Positions 35,516 to 44,382 of a stretch of 64,000 bases of DNA are shown here, in pieces. Position numbers and translations under genes: made by a program. This DNA is from Candidatus Intricatilinea gracilis (GTDB lineage: Bacteria; Pseudomonadota; Gammaproteobacteria; Burkholderiales; Burkholderiaceae_C). How positions within the stretch are numbered: position 1 is the first letter of the stretch; the number at the start of each line of letters is the position of its first letter. A model generated the notes under the pieces. That model did not search any database. It had not been told where the DNA came from and saw only the letters and a program-made list of their open reading frames with translations. The stretch lies in NCBI GenBank assembly GCA_016702605.1, contig JADJDQ010000001.1, positions 868,001 through 932,000 of the forward strand. Direction: 5' to 3'.

Positions 35516-36421
35516 TCAGGCGCTCAGGCGGGCAAAGGCTTCGCGGTACTTGGCGGCGGTGCGGTCGATGACATCGGCCGGCACGTTCGGCGCCGGTGCC
35601 CGTTTGTTCCAGGCTTGGCCATCGACCGTGGCCTGTTCGAGCCAGTCACGCACGAACTGCTTGTCGAAGCTCGGCGGGTTGCTGCCCGTGCGCAAAGCCG
35701 CCTCGTAACTCTCGACCGGCCAATAACGCGACGAATCAGGCGTGAGCACTTCGTCCATCAGCGTGAGTTCGCCGTGTTCGTCCAGGCCGAACTCGAACTT
35801 GGTGTCGGCAATGATGATGCCCTTGCCTGCCGCGAACCCGGCAGCCTGACGGTAGAGCTCGATCGACACCGAACGCACCTTGTCGGCCAGGCCGGCACCA
35901 ATCATTGCCACCGTGGTGTCGAAGTCGATGTTCTCGTCGTGTTCACCGGCTTCAGCCTTGGTGGCCGGGGTGAAGATCGGTTCGGGCAGCTTGGCGGCAT
36001 TGCCCAGACCGGCAGGCAGTGCCACCCCACACACCGTGCCGGACGCCTGGTACTCCTTCCAACCACTGCCGGCCAGGTAGCCACGTACCACTGCCTCGAC
36101 CGGTAGCGGGCGCAGCCGCTTGACCAGCATCGAACGACCACGCACCTGATCGCGCTCGTCGGCGGCGACCACCGACAAGGGATCGTCGCCCGTGAGGTGG
36201 TTGGGCACCACCGAGCGCAGGCGGTCGAACCAGAACAAGGCCACCTGGGTGAGCAGTTCACCCTTGCCCGGAATGGGCTCGCCGAGGATGACATCGAAGG
36301 CCGACAGCCGATCCGACGCCACCATCAGCAGGCGGTCGTCACCGACCGCGTAGTTGTCGCGCACCTTGCCACGCGCCAGCAGCGGCAGGCTATGCAGGCG
36401 CGATTCGAGCAAGGCGCTCAT
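35516..36421 (-). CDS. purC: Phosphoribosylaminoimidazole-succinocarboxamide (SAICAR) synthase
   Basis: Joins CAIR and aspartate with ATP, the step after PurE. 301 residues, the eukaryote-like/long bacterial form. ARGKVRDNYAVGDDRLLMVASDR, SAFDVILGEPIPGKGELLTQ and VEAVVRGYLAGSGWKEY are the ATP/substrate signatures; LIVGGKL-like and IIIADTKFEFGLD mark the C-terminal domain. Separated from purE-purK by the thioredoxin-TPR and helical-repeat genes; in other Burkholderiales purC, purE and purK are contiguous. Confidence 0.97.
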   Translation of the reverse strand: MSALLESRLHSLPLLARGKVRDNYAVGDDRLLMVASDRLSAFDVILGEPIPGKGELLTQVALFWFDRLRSVVPNHLTGDDPLSVVAADERDQVRGRSMLVKRLRPLPVEAVVRGYLAGSGWKEYQASGTVCGVALPAGLGNAAKLPEPIFTPATKAEAGEHDENIDFDTTVAMIGAGLADKVRSVSIELYRQAAGFAAGKGIIIADTKFEFGLDEHGELTLMDEVLTPDSSRYWPVESYEAALRTGSNPPSFDKQFVRDWLEQATVDGQAWNKRAPAPNVPADVIDRTAAKYREAFARLSA

Positions 36422-36627
36422 TGGTACACCCTTGCGCCTGCGGCCCGTCCCGCCAAGCGGGAGTGAGCCCCTACGGGCGGCCGTGCGGGGCTCATGCCGC
36501 CACCGGCCACGCCGACGTGTCGAAGGCGCTGCTCATCATGGGCATGTGCGGCGCAAACGCCGGCGCGCTGCCTTTGGCTGTCTTGCTGGCCGGCGCCTTC
36601 GGAGGCGCTTCGACCTGGACCTGATCC

Positions 36628-36662
36628 GCCCGTTCCCCTGGTCCGATTTCCGGGGAACGGGC
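36628..36662. terminator. Inverted repeat at the end of the barstar gene
   Basis: An 11-bp perfect inverted repeat (36628-36638 and 36652-36662, arms like GCCCGTTCCCC) with a 13-base loop, beginning at the last base of the barstar stop codon. No U-tract follows, so it may be a weak or Rho-assisted terminator or an mRNA 3' stabiliser. Confidence 0.4.
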
Positions 36663-37057
36663 TACTGAAAAGAATAGAAACACCTGAACGGTATCTTGCG
36701 GTCGGCCCAGAAATCGGCCGTGTCCCGGAAGACATCGAGCAGTTGCTCGCGCGCCTCGCGGTCGAAGCGTGCGTTGTCGGGCAGTTGCTCGAGCACCACC
36801 ACGAAACCAGCCTGCGCACCCGACTTGAAGACCTGATCGGTCATGCAGTCGTTCAGTGCATCCAGGTTCTTGCCGAAGTGCGGCGGAAACAGGAAGGCAT
36901 CGGCGATCACCTCCAGCACATCTTGCTTGGACTGCGCTTGTCCAAGGTTGGCGTAAAGGAAGTGATGCCCCAATTCCTGGGCGGCTCGCATCAGATCGTC
37001 CACGCGAAAAGCGCGGATCGACTGAACGATATTTGGACGGACAGTCTGCAAAAGCAT
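36662..37057 (-). CDS. Barstar-family ribonuclease inhibitor
   Basis: 131-residue cytoplasmic protein of the barstar family, expected to bind and block the active site of a cognate microbial RNase. The core is LGHHFLYANLGQAQSKQDVL, AFLFPPHFGKNLDALNDCMTD and FVVVLEQLPDNARFD; FPPHFGKNLDALNDCM corresponds to the conserved barstar helix 2 with its W/F-Gx-N-xDAxxDC pattern including the Asp equivalent to D39. Start MLLQTVRPNIV at 37057. The secreted RNase gene ends 46 bases upstream on the same strand, so producer and immunity are co-transcribed. Confidence 0.9.
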   Translation of the reverse strand: MLLQTVRPNIVQSIRAFRVDDLMRAAQELGHHFLYANLGQAQSKQDVLEVIADAFLFPPHFGKNLDALNDCMTDQVFKSGAQAGFVVVLEQLPDNARFDREAREQLLDVFRDTADFWADRKIPFRCFYSFQ

Positions 37058-37103
37058 GGTGGTCCCTAGACAGTGACCCGAAGGTACTCGATCCTCATCG
37101 GAC

Positions 37104-37532
37104 TCAAGGCGAGATGCGGCGAAAGCTCGCGTAATGGTCCTGCGTGTAAAAACAAACTTCTGGCGTGGTCGGCTCACGCCCACCACAAACGATGCGTCTG
37201 GCGCCACGGTCTCGCGACCGCGGCGTTTTCACGGTGTACTCGCGGTAGTAGCCACGAACCTGTGACGGCAACAGCCGCTCCCGGTTCCCGAAAACAGCAC
37301 CATCCTTGGGATAAGGAAACGGACCGCCTGCGTGAATCAGCCTGTGGGTGTGCTGCGCCTCGCGCGGCAGCTCGGACAGATTGACCTGTGCTGTTGCGCT
37401 GACCGGCTGTGACGCTGCCACAAGAGCAGCACAAACCACGAGCCCGATCCATCCGCGCAGCCGCGTCACATCACCGAGTTGTTGCCACAGCCCGTGCGCA
37501 ACGAAAAAGCACCAATCACGCACCAGCCGCAT
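37104..37532 (-). CDS. Secreted guanyl-specific ribonuclease, N1/T1 (RNase Sa-like) family
   Basis: 142 residues. A signal peptide occupies residues ~1-47 (GWIGLVVCAALVAAS, ending VSATAQ). The mature domain is close to Streptomyces RNase Sa: LPREAQHTHRLIHAGGPFPY, GYYREYTVKTP, RDRGARRIVCGG and FYTQDHYASF. Catalytic residues align as E98, R109, R113 and H133. One disulfide is likely (C116-C127). It would cut single-stranded RNA 3' of G outside the cell; the adjacent barstar protects the producer. Could be nutritional, or an antibacterial effector. Preceded by a predicted promoter. Confidence 0.93.
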   Translation of the reverse strand: MRLVRDWCFFVAHGLWQQLGDVTRLRGWIGLVVCAALVAASQPVSATAQVNLSELPREAQHTHRLIHAGGPFPYPKDGAVFGNRERLLPSQVRGYYREYTVKTPRSRDRGARRIVCGGREPTTPEVCFYTQDHYASFRRISP

Positions 37533-37582
37533 ATGACAACCCTGACGGTTACCGCGGGTTTTCCTTGATCCTCAGGGGCTGG

Positions 37583-37611
37583 ATGGTAACGAATCGGGGT
37601 CAAAACCTCAA
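37583..37611 (-). promoter_or_regulatory. Predicted promoter of the RNase-barstar unit
   Basis: On the minus strand TTGAGG (complement of 37606-37611), 17 bases, TACCAT (complement of 37583-37588), each 4 of 6 to the sigma70 consensus. It is about 50 bases upstream of the RNase start. Base composition here is visibly less GC-rich than flanking genes. Confidence 0.5.
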
Positions 37612-37736
37612 GGCTTGATCGGTGTGTTCAGCACCTACTTGGGGTATTCCAGATAAGTAAGCACGCGCACACTTTTTCGGTTAGGACGTGGCAGGTGATG
37701 TCGCACCCCTGCCCTGACGCCCCCCAGTACGCACCC

Positions 37737-37759
37737 CGCGCCGGCATTGCACCGGCGCG
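37737..37759 (-). terminator. GC-rich hairpin after the first malic enzyme gene
   Basis: CGCGCCGG (37737-37744) and CCGGCGCG (37752-37759) with a 7-base loop, 16 bases past the maeB stop. Lacks a U-tract, so only a possible terminator. Confidence 0.35.
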
Positions 37760-37774
37760 GCGCGCCTGATCGGA

Positions 37775-40069
37775 TCAGCGCACGGCGTTGGCGTCGGCCA
37801 CCGTCAGCGCCGTCATGTTGACGATCCGACGCACCGTGGCCGACGGTGTCAGCACATGCACCGGCTTGGACGCACCCAGCAGCACCGGGCCGATGGCGAT
37901 GCCACCACCCGACGCCGTCTTGAGCAGGTTGTAGCTGATGTTGGCGGCGTCTATGTTGGGCATGACCAGCAGATTGGCCTCGCCTTTCAGGGTAGAGCGG
38001 GGCATCAGCTCGGCACGGTAGCCCGGGTCGAGCGCGGTATCGCCGTGCATCTCGCCATCCACCTCGAGCCAGGGCGCCTTCTCGCGCACCAGCGCCAGCG
38101 CCTCACGCATCTTGACCGCCGAGGGTTGATTGCTCGATCCGAAGTTGGAGTGAGACAACAACGCGGCCTTGGGCTGCAGGCCAAAGCGCAACATCTCCTC
38201 GGCCGCCAGCACGGTGATCTCGGCCAGCTGCGCCGCAGTCGGGTCGTAGTTGACGTGGGTGTCGACCACGAACACCTGGCGGCCCGGCAGCACCAGGCCG
38301 TTCATGCAGGCAAAGGTCTTCACGCCGGGGCGACGTCCGATCACACTTTCGACGTGTTCCAGGTGCGACACGGTCGAGCCCCAGGTGCCGCAGATCATGC
38401 CGTCGACCTCGCCCTTGTGCAGCAGCATGCTGCTGATGAGGGTGAGACGGCGCCGCATCTCGATCTTCGCGAACTGCTCGGTCACACCGCGGCGTTCCAT
38501 CATGCGGTGATAGGTCTGCCAGTAGTCGCGGTAGCGAGTGTCGTCGTCGATGTTGACGAGTTCGTAGTCGCGCCCGGCCCGCAAGCGCAGACCGAGTTGC
38601 TCGACGCGCTTGGAAATGATCGAACCACGCCCGACCAGGTACGGCTTGGCGATGCCCTCGTCGACCACCACCTGCATGGCGCGCAGGACCCGCCGGTCTT
38701 CACCTTCGGCAAAGGCCACACGCTTGTTCACGGCACGTTTGGCCACCGCAAAGATCGGCTTCATCGTCGTGCCCGAGGCATACACGAAGGTCTGCAGCCG
38801 ATCGCGATAGGCGCCGAAGTCCTTGATCGGCCGCGAGGCCACGCCCGACTCGGCGGCCGCCTTGGCCACCGCCGGAGCGATCTGCATCATCAGCCGCGGG
38901 TCGAAGGGCTTCGGGATGAGGTATTCCGGCCCGAAGCTCAGGTTCACGCCGGCATACGCCGCGGCCACCACATCACTTTGTTCTGCCTGCGCCAGTTGAG
39001 CGATGGCGTAGACCGCCGCCACTTCCATCTCGTCGGTGATGGTGGTGGCGCCGCAGTCCAGAGCACCTCGAAAGATGTACGGAAAACACAGGACGTTGTT
39101 GACCTGGTTCGGATAGTCGGTGCGACCCGTGGCCATGATCACGTCGTCGCGCACCGCCTTGACCTCCTCCGGCATGATCTCCGGCGTCGGGTTGGCGAGC
39201 GCAAAGACGATCGGCTTGGGCCCCATCGTGGCCACCATGTCGGCCTTGAGCACACCGCCGGCCGACAGGCCCAGGAAGATGTCGGCGCCCTTGATCGCCT
39301 CGCGCAGCGTGCGCAGCTCGGTGACTTGGGCGAACTCGGCCTTGTCCGGGTCCATCAGCTCGACTCGGCCCTGGTAGACCACGCCGGCCAGGTCGGTCAC
39401 CCAGATGTTCTCGCGCGGCAAACCCAGCTTGACGAGCAGGTTCAGACACGCCAGCGCCGCGGCGCCGGCACCCGACGACACCAGCTTGACCTGCTTGATG
39501 TCCTTGCCCACCACCTTCAGACCGTTCAACATCGCCGCACCCACCACGATGGCCGTGCCGTGCTGGTCGTCGTGGAAGACCGGGATCTTCATGCGCTCGC
39601 GCAGCTTGCGCTCGACGTAGAAACAATCCGGCGCCTTGATGTCCTCGAGGTTGATGCCACCGAAGGTCGGCTCGAGCGAAGCGATCGTGTCGATCAGCTT
39701 GTCCAGATCCTTCTGGTTGATCTCGAGGTCGAACACGTCGATGCCGGCGAACTTCTTGAACAGGACCCCCTTGCCCTCCATCACCGGCTTCGAAGCCAGC
39801 GGACCGATGTCGCCCAGGCCCAGCACCGCCGTGCCGTTGGTGACCACGGCCACCAGGTTGCCGCGTGCCGTGTAGCGAAAGGCATTGGCCGGGTCGGCCA
39901 CGATCTCTTCACAGGCCGCCGCCACTCCTGGCGAATAGGCCAGCGCCAGATCGCGCTGGTTGACCATCTGCTTGGTGGGTGTGACCGAGATCTTGCCCGG
40001 CGTCGGGAACTCGTGATATTCGAGTGCGCTGCGTCGCAGCTCGGAGTTCTTGTCCTCGGATGACGGCAT
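37775..40069 (-). CDS. maeB: NADP-dependent malic enzyme with phosphotransacetylase-like domain, MaeB type (copy 1)
   Basis: Oxidatively decarboxylates malate to pyruvate, linking the TCA cycle to gluconeogenesis/NADPH. 764 residues: malic enzyme domain (residues ~15-400, with FTPTGKIS-like EFPTPGKISVTPTKQ, NGTAVLGLGDIG, FHDDQHGTAIVV, VSSGAGAAALACL) and a C-terminal PTA-like domain (~430-760, e.g. VAFAEGEDRRVLRAMQVV, SHSNFGSSNQPSA). The PTA domain is usually catalytically silent and binds acetyl-CoA as an allosteric sensor. Start MPSSEDK at 40069. A second, diverged copy is at 60587-62908. Divergent from a DctS/DctR-like pair. Confidence 0.95.
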   Translation of the reverse strand: MPSSEDKNSELRRSALEYHEFPTPGKISVTPTKQMVNQRDLALAYSPGVAAACEEIVADPANAFRYTARGNLVAVVTNGTAVLGLGDIGPLASKPVMEGKGVLFKKFAGIDVFDLEINQKDLDKLIDTIASLEPTFGGINLEDIKAPDCFYVERKLRERMKIPVFHDDQHGTAIVVGAAMLNGLKVVGKDIKQVKLVSSGAGAAALACLNLLVKLGLPRENIWVTDLAGVVYQGRVELMDPDKAEFAQVTELRTLREAIKGADIFLGLSAGGVLKADMVATMGPKPIVFALANPTPEIMPEEVKAVRDDVIMATGRTDYPNQVNNVLCFPYIFRGALDCGATTITDEMEVAAVYAIAQLAQAEQSDVVAAAYAGVNLSFGPEYLIPKPFDPRLMMQIAPAVAKAAAESGVASRPIKDFGAYRDRLQTFVYASGTTMKPIFAVAKRAVNKRVAFAEGEDRRVLRAMQVVVDEGIAKPYLVGRGSIISKRVEQLGLRLRAGRDYELVNIDDDTRYRDYWQTYHRMMERRGVTEQFAKIEMRRRLTLISSMLLHKGEVDGMICGTWGSTVSHLEHVESVIGRRPGVKTFACMNGLVLPGRQVFVVDTHVNYDPTAAQLAEITVLAAEEMLRFGLQPKAALLSHSNFGSSNQPSAVKMREALALVREKAPWLEVDGEMHGDTALDPGYRAELMPRSTLKGEANLLVMPNIDAANISYNLLKTASGGGIAIGPVLLGASKPVHVLTPSATVRRIVNMTALTVADANAVR

Positions 40070-40280
40070 GTGGATGTCCCGGTGGATTCGCTGTGTAGGT
40101 TGCGCGAGCACGTCGCGCGGGGTCGAAAGGTGGATCGCCGCAGGTGAGCGCACCGCCCCGGGTGTCCGAGCTTGTCGGGCGCGGCCCGGTGGCAAGGCGC
40201 CCGTTCGCGTGGGGCGGCGATTTTAGGAAGTGGCAGGCCTGCCCATGGTCAATTTCGGACCTGAATACGCATGACGCGAT

Positions 40281-40298
40281 GCCACATGGGCATGTGGC
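40281..40298. promoter_or_regulatory. Palindrome in the maeB/dctS-like divergent promoter region
   Basis: GCCACATG, GG, CATGTGGC is a perfect 8-bp inverted repeat with a 2-base centre, in the 355-base gap (40070-40424) between divergent maeB and the dctS-like kinase gene. Its position suggests an operator shared by both genes. I see nothing else notable in the gap; clear -35/-10 pairs were not identified. Confidence 0.5.
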
Positions 40299-40424
40299 GC
40301 GACAAGTCTCGCCGCCAAGGTCGCTGGCGCTATGCGCATTTGTGCTTAGCCCGCCGCCCGGACCCAAGCCGATACTGAAATACAGACTTCGCACGCCAGC
40401 TCAGCTCCGCCGCTTCGCGCCTCG

Positions 40425-42485
40425 ATGAAAGCCGCCACCCCGCCCGATCTTGTCGGCCAGCCGCCCAGGCGTGCGCGCCGGGCCTTGCTCTGGGCGGCAC
40501 TCATCGCACTGCTGCTGCTGGCCCAGATGGCCTTGTGGTGGCTGACACGCCAGCACGAACACAACCGCGTGCAGGAGGCTACCGAAGCCGCCGCTGTCGC
40601 CGCCGCGACCGATGTGCGCCAGCGCCTGGCCGACGACATCCAGGGTCTGCAACTGCTGTTGTGGGCCGAAGCCGAGCCGGACGAGTGGCGCAACCAGGCC
40701 CAGACGCTGCTGCGCGAGCGGCGGGAGGTCATGCGCATCGAGCTGCGCGACCTGTCGTTCAGGATCACCGGCGTGGTCGAGTCGAGTTTTCACGCCGGCG
40801 CCTTTCGCGCCATTCCACGCACCGACATGGGCCTGGACGCCGAGATCGCCTGCAGCACGGCGCGCAGGTTCAGCGCCCCGGCCTTCTCGCGCAACTACTT
40901 CGTGCCCACCGGCGGCGGCATGGGCGTCGAGGTGGTCGACCTGTGCCTGCCGCGCGCCGTCGAGGGGCGACAGACCGGCGCAGTAGTCGCCACGTTTGCA
41001 CTCTCGGCCCTGCTCGACAGTGCCTTGCCCGCGGCCATCAAGCGCCAGCATGAGGTGCTGCTGGTCGAGCCCGACGGCACCCGCCTGGCCCGCGCCGGTG
41101 CCAATCGCGGATCCGGCATCTTCGTCGCCGAAAGGCTGGTCGACGTCGCCGGGTTCACGTTGCCGATACGCCTGAACAGCATCGGCGGCGAGCCTCGCCT
41201 GTTTCCCAATCCGGCGTCGGTGCTGGTCCTGGCCCTGTCGGTCGCGCTGGCGACGGTCGTCGTGCTGCTGGTCAACGACGTGCGCCGTCGCGCCATCGCC
41301 GAACAGGGACTGGCCGAAGCCCTGGCATTTCGCAAGGCGATGGAGAACTCACTCGTCACCGGCCTGCGAGCGCGCGACACGCAAGGCCGCATCAGCTACG
41401 TCAACCCGGCCTTTTGCGAGATGGTGGGTTACAGCGCCGACGAACTGGTGGGCGTGAGCCCTCCGCCCTACTGGCCGCCCGAGATGGTCGACGAATACAC
41501 GCGCCGCCAGGCCACCCGGCTGAGCGGCGACGGCCCGCCGCGCGAAGGTTACGAGTCGACCTTCGTGCGGCGCGACGGCAGCCGTTTTGCCGTGCTGATC
41601 TTCGAAGCGCCGCTGGTCGACGGCCGCGGCCGCCAGGCCGGCTGGATGAGTGCGGTGCTCGATGTGAGCGCGCAGCGCCGCGTCGAGGAGTTGTCGCGTC
41701 AGCAAAACGACAAGCTGCAGGCGGCGGCGCGCCTTGCCACCATGGGTGAACTCGCCACGCTGCTCAGCCACGAGCTGAACCAACCGCTGGCCGCCATCGC
41801 CAGCTACGCCGGCGGCACACTCAACCTGCTGCCGCCAGACGGCGCGGGTGCCGACCAGGCGGCCGATCTCGAGACCCAGCTGCTGATCCGCCAGGCGGTG
41901 GGCCGCATCGCCGAACAGGCCGAACGCGCCGGCAAGATCATCCGCAGCGTGCACCAGTTCGTGCGCCGGCGCGAGCGCCTGCGCGAAAACGTGCGCAGCC
42001 ACGAGCTGATCGACGCCATCCTGCCGCTGCTGCGGCTCACTGCCCGGCGCAGCGACACCCGCATCGAGCTCGACCTGCCCGACCCACCGCTGCGTGTGGC
42101 CTGCGACCGCACCATGGTCGAACAGGTGCTGCTCAACCTGGCGCGCAACGGCGTGCAAGCCATGGAAGACAACACGGGGCCCGAGGACCGGGTGCTGCTG
42201 ATCCGCGTGCGACGCGCCGATGCCCGCTGGATCGAGTTCGCCGTCATCGATCGTGGTCCGGGCATACCGCCCGAGCTGGCCAGCCAGATCTTCACGCCCT
42301 TCTTCAGCACCAAGCCCGAAGGCATGGGTGTGGGCCTGGCCATGTGCCGCACTGTCATCGAACAACACGGCGGCCTGCTCGAGTTCAGTGCCGGACCCGA
42401 TGGTCGGGGCACCCAGTTCCGGTTTACCCTCGTCGATGCCAGCGCACCCGTGCCCGCGCCGCCCGGCCCACCCGCGCTGGCCTGA
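40425..42485 (+). CDS. Membrane sensor histidine kinase, DctS-like
   Basis: 686 residues. Membrane spans at ~21-41 (LLWAALIALLLLAQMALWWL) and ~267-287 (VLVLALSVALATVVVLLVN) enclose a ~225-residue periplasmic sensor domain of the DctS/CHASE type. Then PAS (AFCEMVGYSADELVG), HisKA with the H box MGELATLLSHELNQPLAAIAS and HATPase (GPGIPPELASQIFTPFF, GVGLAMCRTVIEQHGG). The LSHELNQPL box is typical of FixL/DctS kinases. It is followed after 48 bases by a FixJ/DctR-type regulator and divergent from a malic enzyme, so a C4-dicarboxylate signal is inferred. Confidence 0.9.
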   Translation: MKAATPPDLVGQPPRRARRALLWAALIALLLLAQMALWWLTRQHEHNRVQEATEAAAVAAATDVRQRLADDIQGLQLLLWAEAEPDEWRNQAQTLLRERREVMRIELRDLSFRITGVVESSFHAGAFRAIPRTDMGLDAEIACSTARRFSAPAFSRNYFVPTGGGMGVEVVDLCLPRAVEGRQTGAVVATFALSALLDSALPAAIKRQHEVLLVEPDGTRLARAGANRGSGIFVAERLVDVAGFTLPIRLNSIGGEPRLFPNPASVLVLALSVALATVVVLLVNDVRRRAIAEQGLAEALAFRKAMENSLVTGLRARDTQGRISYVNPAFCEMVGYSADELVGVSPPPYWPPEMVDEYTRRQATRLSGDGPPREGYESTFVRRDGSRFAVLIFEAPLVDGRGRQAGWMSAVLDVSAQRRVEELSRQQNDKLQAAARLATMGELATLLSHELNQPLAAIASYAGGTLNLLPPDGAGADQAADLETQLLIRQAVGRIAEQAERAGKIIRSVHQFVRRRERLRENVRSHELIDAILPLLRLTARRSDTRIELDLPDPPLRVACDRTMVEQVLLNLARNGVQAMEDNTGPEDRVLLIRVRRADARWIEFAVIDRGPGIPPELASQIFTPFFSTKPEGMGVGLAMCRTVIEQHGGLLEFSAGPDGRGTQFRFTLVDASAPVPAPPGPPALA

Positions 42486-42533
42486 ACGCGCCGGACTCAA
42501 CGCCACGCCCCGAAGGCACAACCTGCAGCCCCC

Positions 42534-43190
42534 ATGACCGCGCGAGTCCAGCAGCCCACCGGCACCGTCTTCGTCGTCGACGACGAAGAGGTGCTGCGCG
42601 ACGCCCTGAGCTGGCTGCTGCGCAGCCGCCGCCTGTTGCCACGCGCCTTCGAATCGGCCGATGCCTTCTGGCAAGCGCTCGACAACACCTCGGTGCGGCT
42701 CGACTCGCCCGCCTGCTTGCTGCTCGACATGCGTATGCCCGGCATGAGCGGCATGGCGCTGTTCGAACGCCTGATCGAAGGTGGGCTCACCGCGCGCCTG
42801 CCGGTGATCTTTCTCACCGGCCACGCCGACGTGGCCACCGCCGTGGCCGCCGTCAAACGCGGCGCCTTCGACTTCGTCGAGAAACCGTTCTCGGACAACG
42901 CCCTGGTCGACCGCGTCGAAGAAGCGCTGGCGCTGAGCGCCGCCGCGCTGACCCGCCTGCGCGACGACCAGGCCGTGCAGCGCCTGCTGGCCGACCTCAC
43001 CGAGCGCGAAATCGAGGTCATGCGCCTGGTGATCGCCGGACGTGCCAACAAGCAGATCGCCGACCACCTCGACATCAGCGTGCGCACGGTCGAGGTCCAC
43101 CGCGCCCGCGTGTTCGACAAGATGGAGGTCAAATCCGCCGTCGAACTGGCCAACCTGTTGCGCCAGCACGCCCCCGACACGGCCGACTGA
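42534..43190 (+). CDS. FixJ/DctR-family response regulator
   Basis: 218 residues. Receiver domain (residues 1-~125): acidic pocket VVDDEE, phospho-acceptor D65 in LLLDMRMPGMSG, FLTGHADVATAV and the conserved Lys in VEKPFSD. C-terminal LuxR-type HTH: LTEREIEVMRLVIAGRANKQ and ISVRTVEVHRARVFDKM. The partner kinase is immediately upstream. By analogy with Rhodobacter DctS/DctR it may activate a dicarboxylate transporter or the neighbouring malic enzyme gene; that target is inferred. Confidence 0.94.
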   Translation: MTARVQQPTGTVFVVDDEEVLRDALSWLLRSRRLLPRAFESADAFWQALDNTSVRLDSPACLLLDMRMPGMSGMALFERLIEGGLTARLPVIFLTGHADVATAVAAVKRGAFDFVEKPFSDNALVDRVEEALALSAAALTRLRDDQAVQRLLADLTEREIEVMRLVIAGRANKQIADHLDISVRTVEVHRARVFDKMEVKSAVELANLLRQHAPDTAD

Positions 43191-43306
43191 GACTGCCCAG
43201 GGATCGGCGGCACCGCCCGGCAGGCTGGCTGGTCGGTGCGGCACGAGCTGTCCGCATAATCCGCCGAACCCTTCAGCCCACCACCGCGCCTACCCCGCGG
43301 CTCGCG

Positions 43307-44290
43307 ATGTCCCTCGGCGAATTCGACCTCATCCAGCACTTCTTCACCCGCCCGGTGCGGCGCTCGCCGCTGGGGGTGGGCGACGACTGTGCGCTGCTGG
43401 CGCCAACGCCAGGCATGCAGCTGGCGGTGTCGACCGACATGCTGGTGGAAGGCCGCCACTTCGTGTCGACCGTGGCGCCGCGCCGGCTGGGCCACAAGGC
43501 GCTGGCGGTCAACCTGTCTGACCTGGCGGCCTGCGGCGCCAGACCGCTGGCCTACACACTGGCGTTTGCGCTGCCGCGCGCCGACGCTGCCTGGCTGGGT
43601 GAACTGGCGGCCGGGCTACATGCACTGGCCGACGAACACGCCGTCGAGCTGGTGGGCGGCGACACCACGGCCGGTCCGCTCAACCTGTGCATCACCGTCT
43701 TCGGTGAGGTACCGGCCGGACAGGCGCTGCTGCGCAGTGGCGCCGCGCCGGGCGACGACCTCTGGGTCAGCGGCCGCACGCTGGGCGACGCACGCCTGGC
43801 GCTGGAAGTGTTGCGCGGCACCGTGCAGCTGCCGGGCGACGCCTTCGAGCAGGTGCGCCGCGCCATGGAACAACCGGTGCCACGTGTCGCCCTGGGCCAG
43901 GCCTTGCGCGGCGTGGCGAGTGCGGCAATCGATGTGTCCGACGGCCTGCTCGGTGATCTGGGCCACGTGTTGCGGCGCTCGGGCGCGGCTCGCAGTGCCG
44001 CCGCGCCACTGGGCGCCACCCTGTTTGCCGACAACCTGCCGCGCAGCGCCGTGCTGGCAACGTTGCCGGGCGGGCATCAGCTCGAATTTCTGCTTTCTGG
44101 CGGTGACGACTACGAGTTGCTGTTCACCGCGCCGCCCGCGCTGGCCGACGCTGTGCGCGCCGCCGGCATCGCCAGCGCCACCGAGGTCAGCCGTATCGGT
44201 CGGATCGAGCTCGAACCCGGGGTTCGAGTGGTGGATGTCGACGGCCAGGTGATCGCCACACCCTGGGCCAGCTTCGACCACTTTCGCTGA
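43307..44290 (+). CDS. thiL: Thiamine-monophosphate kinase
   Basis: Phosphorylates thiamine phosphate to the active cofactor thiamine diphosphate. 327 residues, normal. N-terminal GEFDLIQHFFTRP, GVGDDCALLAP and STDMLVEGRHF carry Mg/ATP-binding Asp residues; VNLSDLAACGARP, VGGDTTAGPL and SAAIDVSDGLLGDLGH are the AIR-synthase-like signatures. Start MSLGEFDL at 43307; open frame further upstream is not homologous. Followed by pgpA after ~90 bases, the thiL-pgpA arrangement seen in many proteobacteria. Confidence 0.96.
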   Translation: MSLGEFDLIQHFFTRPVRRSPLGVGDDCALLAPTPGMQLAVSTDMLVEGRHFVSTVAPRRLGHKALAVNLSDLAACGARPLAYTLAFALPRADAAWLGELAAGLHALADEHAVELVGGDTTAGPLNLCITVFGEVPAGQALLRSGAAPGDDLWVSGRTLGDARLALEVLRGTVQLPGDAFEQVRRAMEQPVPRVALGQALRGVASAAIDVSDGLLGDLGHVLRRSGAARSAAAPLGATLFADNLPRSAVLATLPGGHQLEFLLSGGDDYELLFTAPPALADAVRAAGIASATEVSRIGRIELEPGVRVVDVDGQVIATPWASFDHFR

Positions 44291-44382
44291 CGAGGCGCGG
44301 ATGAATCTCGTCAGCCTCACCAGCGGCCATCGACGTCGATCGGTGTCGACACCGACACTGGCGCCCCCACACCAGCCTCACG

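Noticed and set aside
37856..40063. 735-codon open frame antisense to the first malic enzyme gene
   Set aside because: His/Gln/Gly-rich translation typical of an antisense shadow; the minus-strand MaeB is unmistakable.
41349..43244. 631-codon open frame antisense to the DctS/DctR-like genes
   Set aside because: Covers two clearly coding plus-strand genes and shows no recognisable domains.
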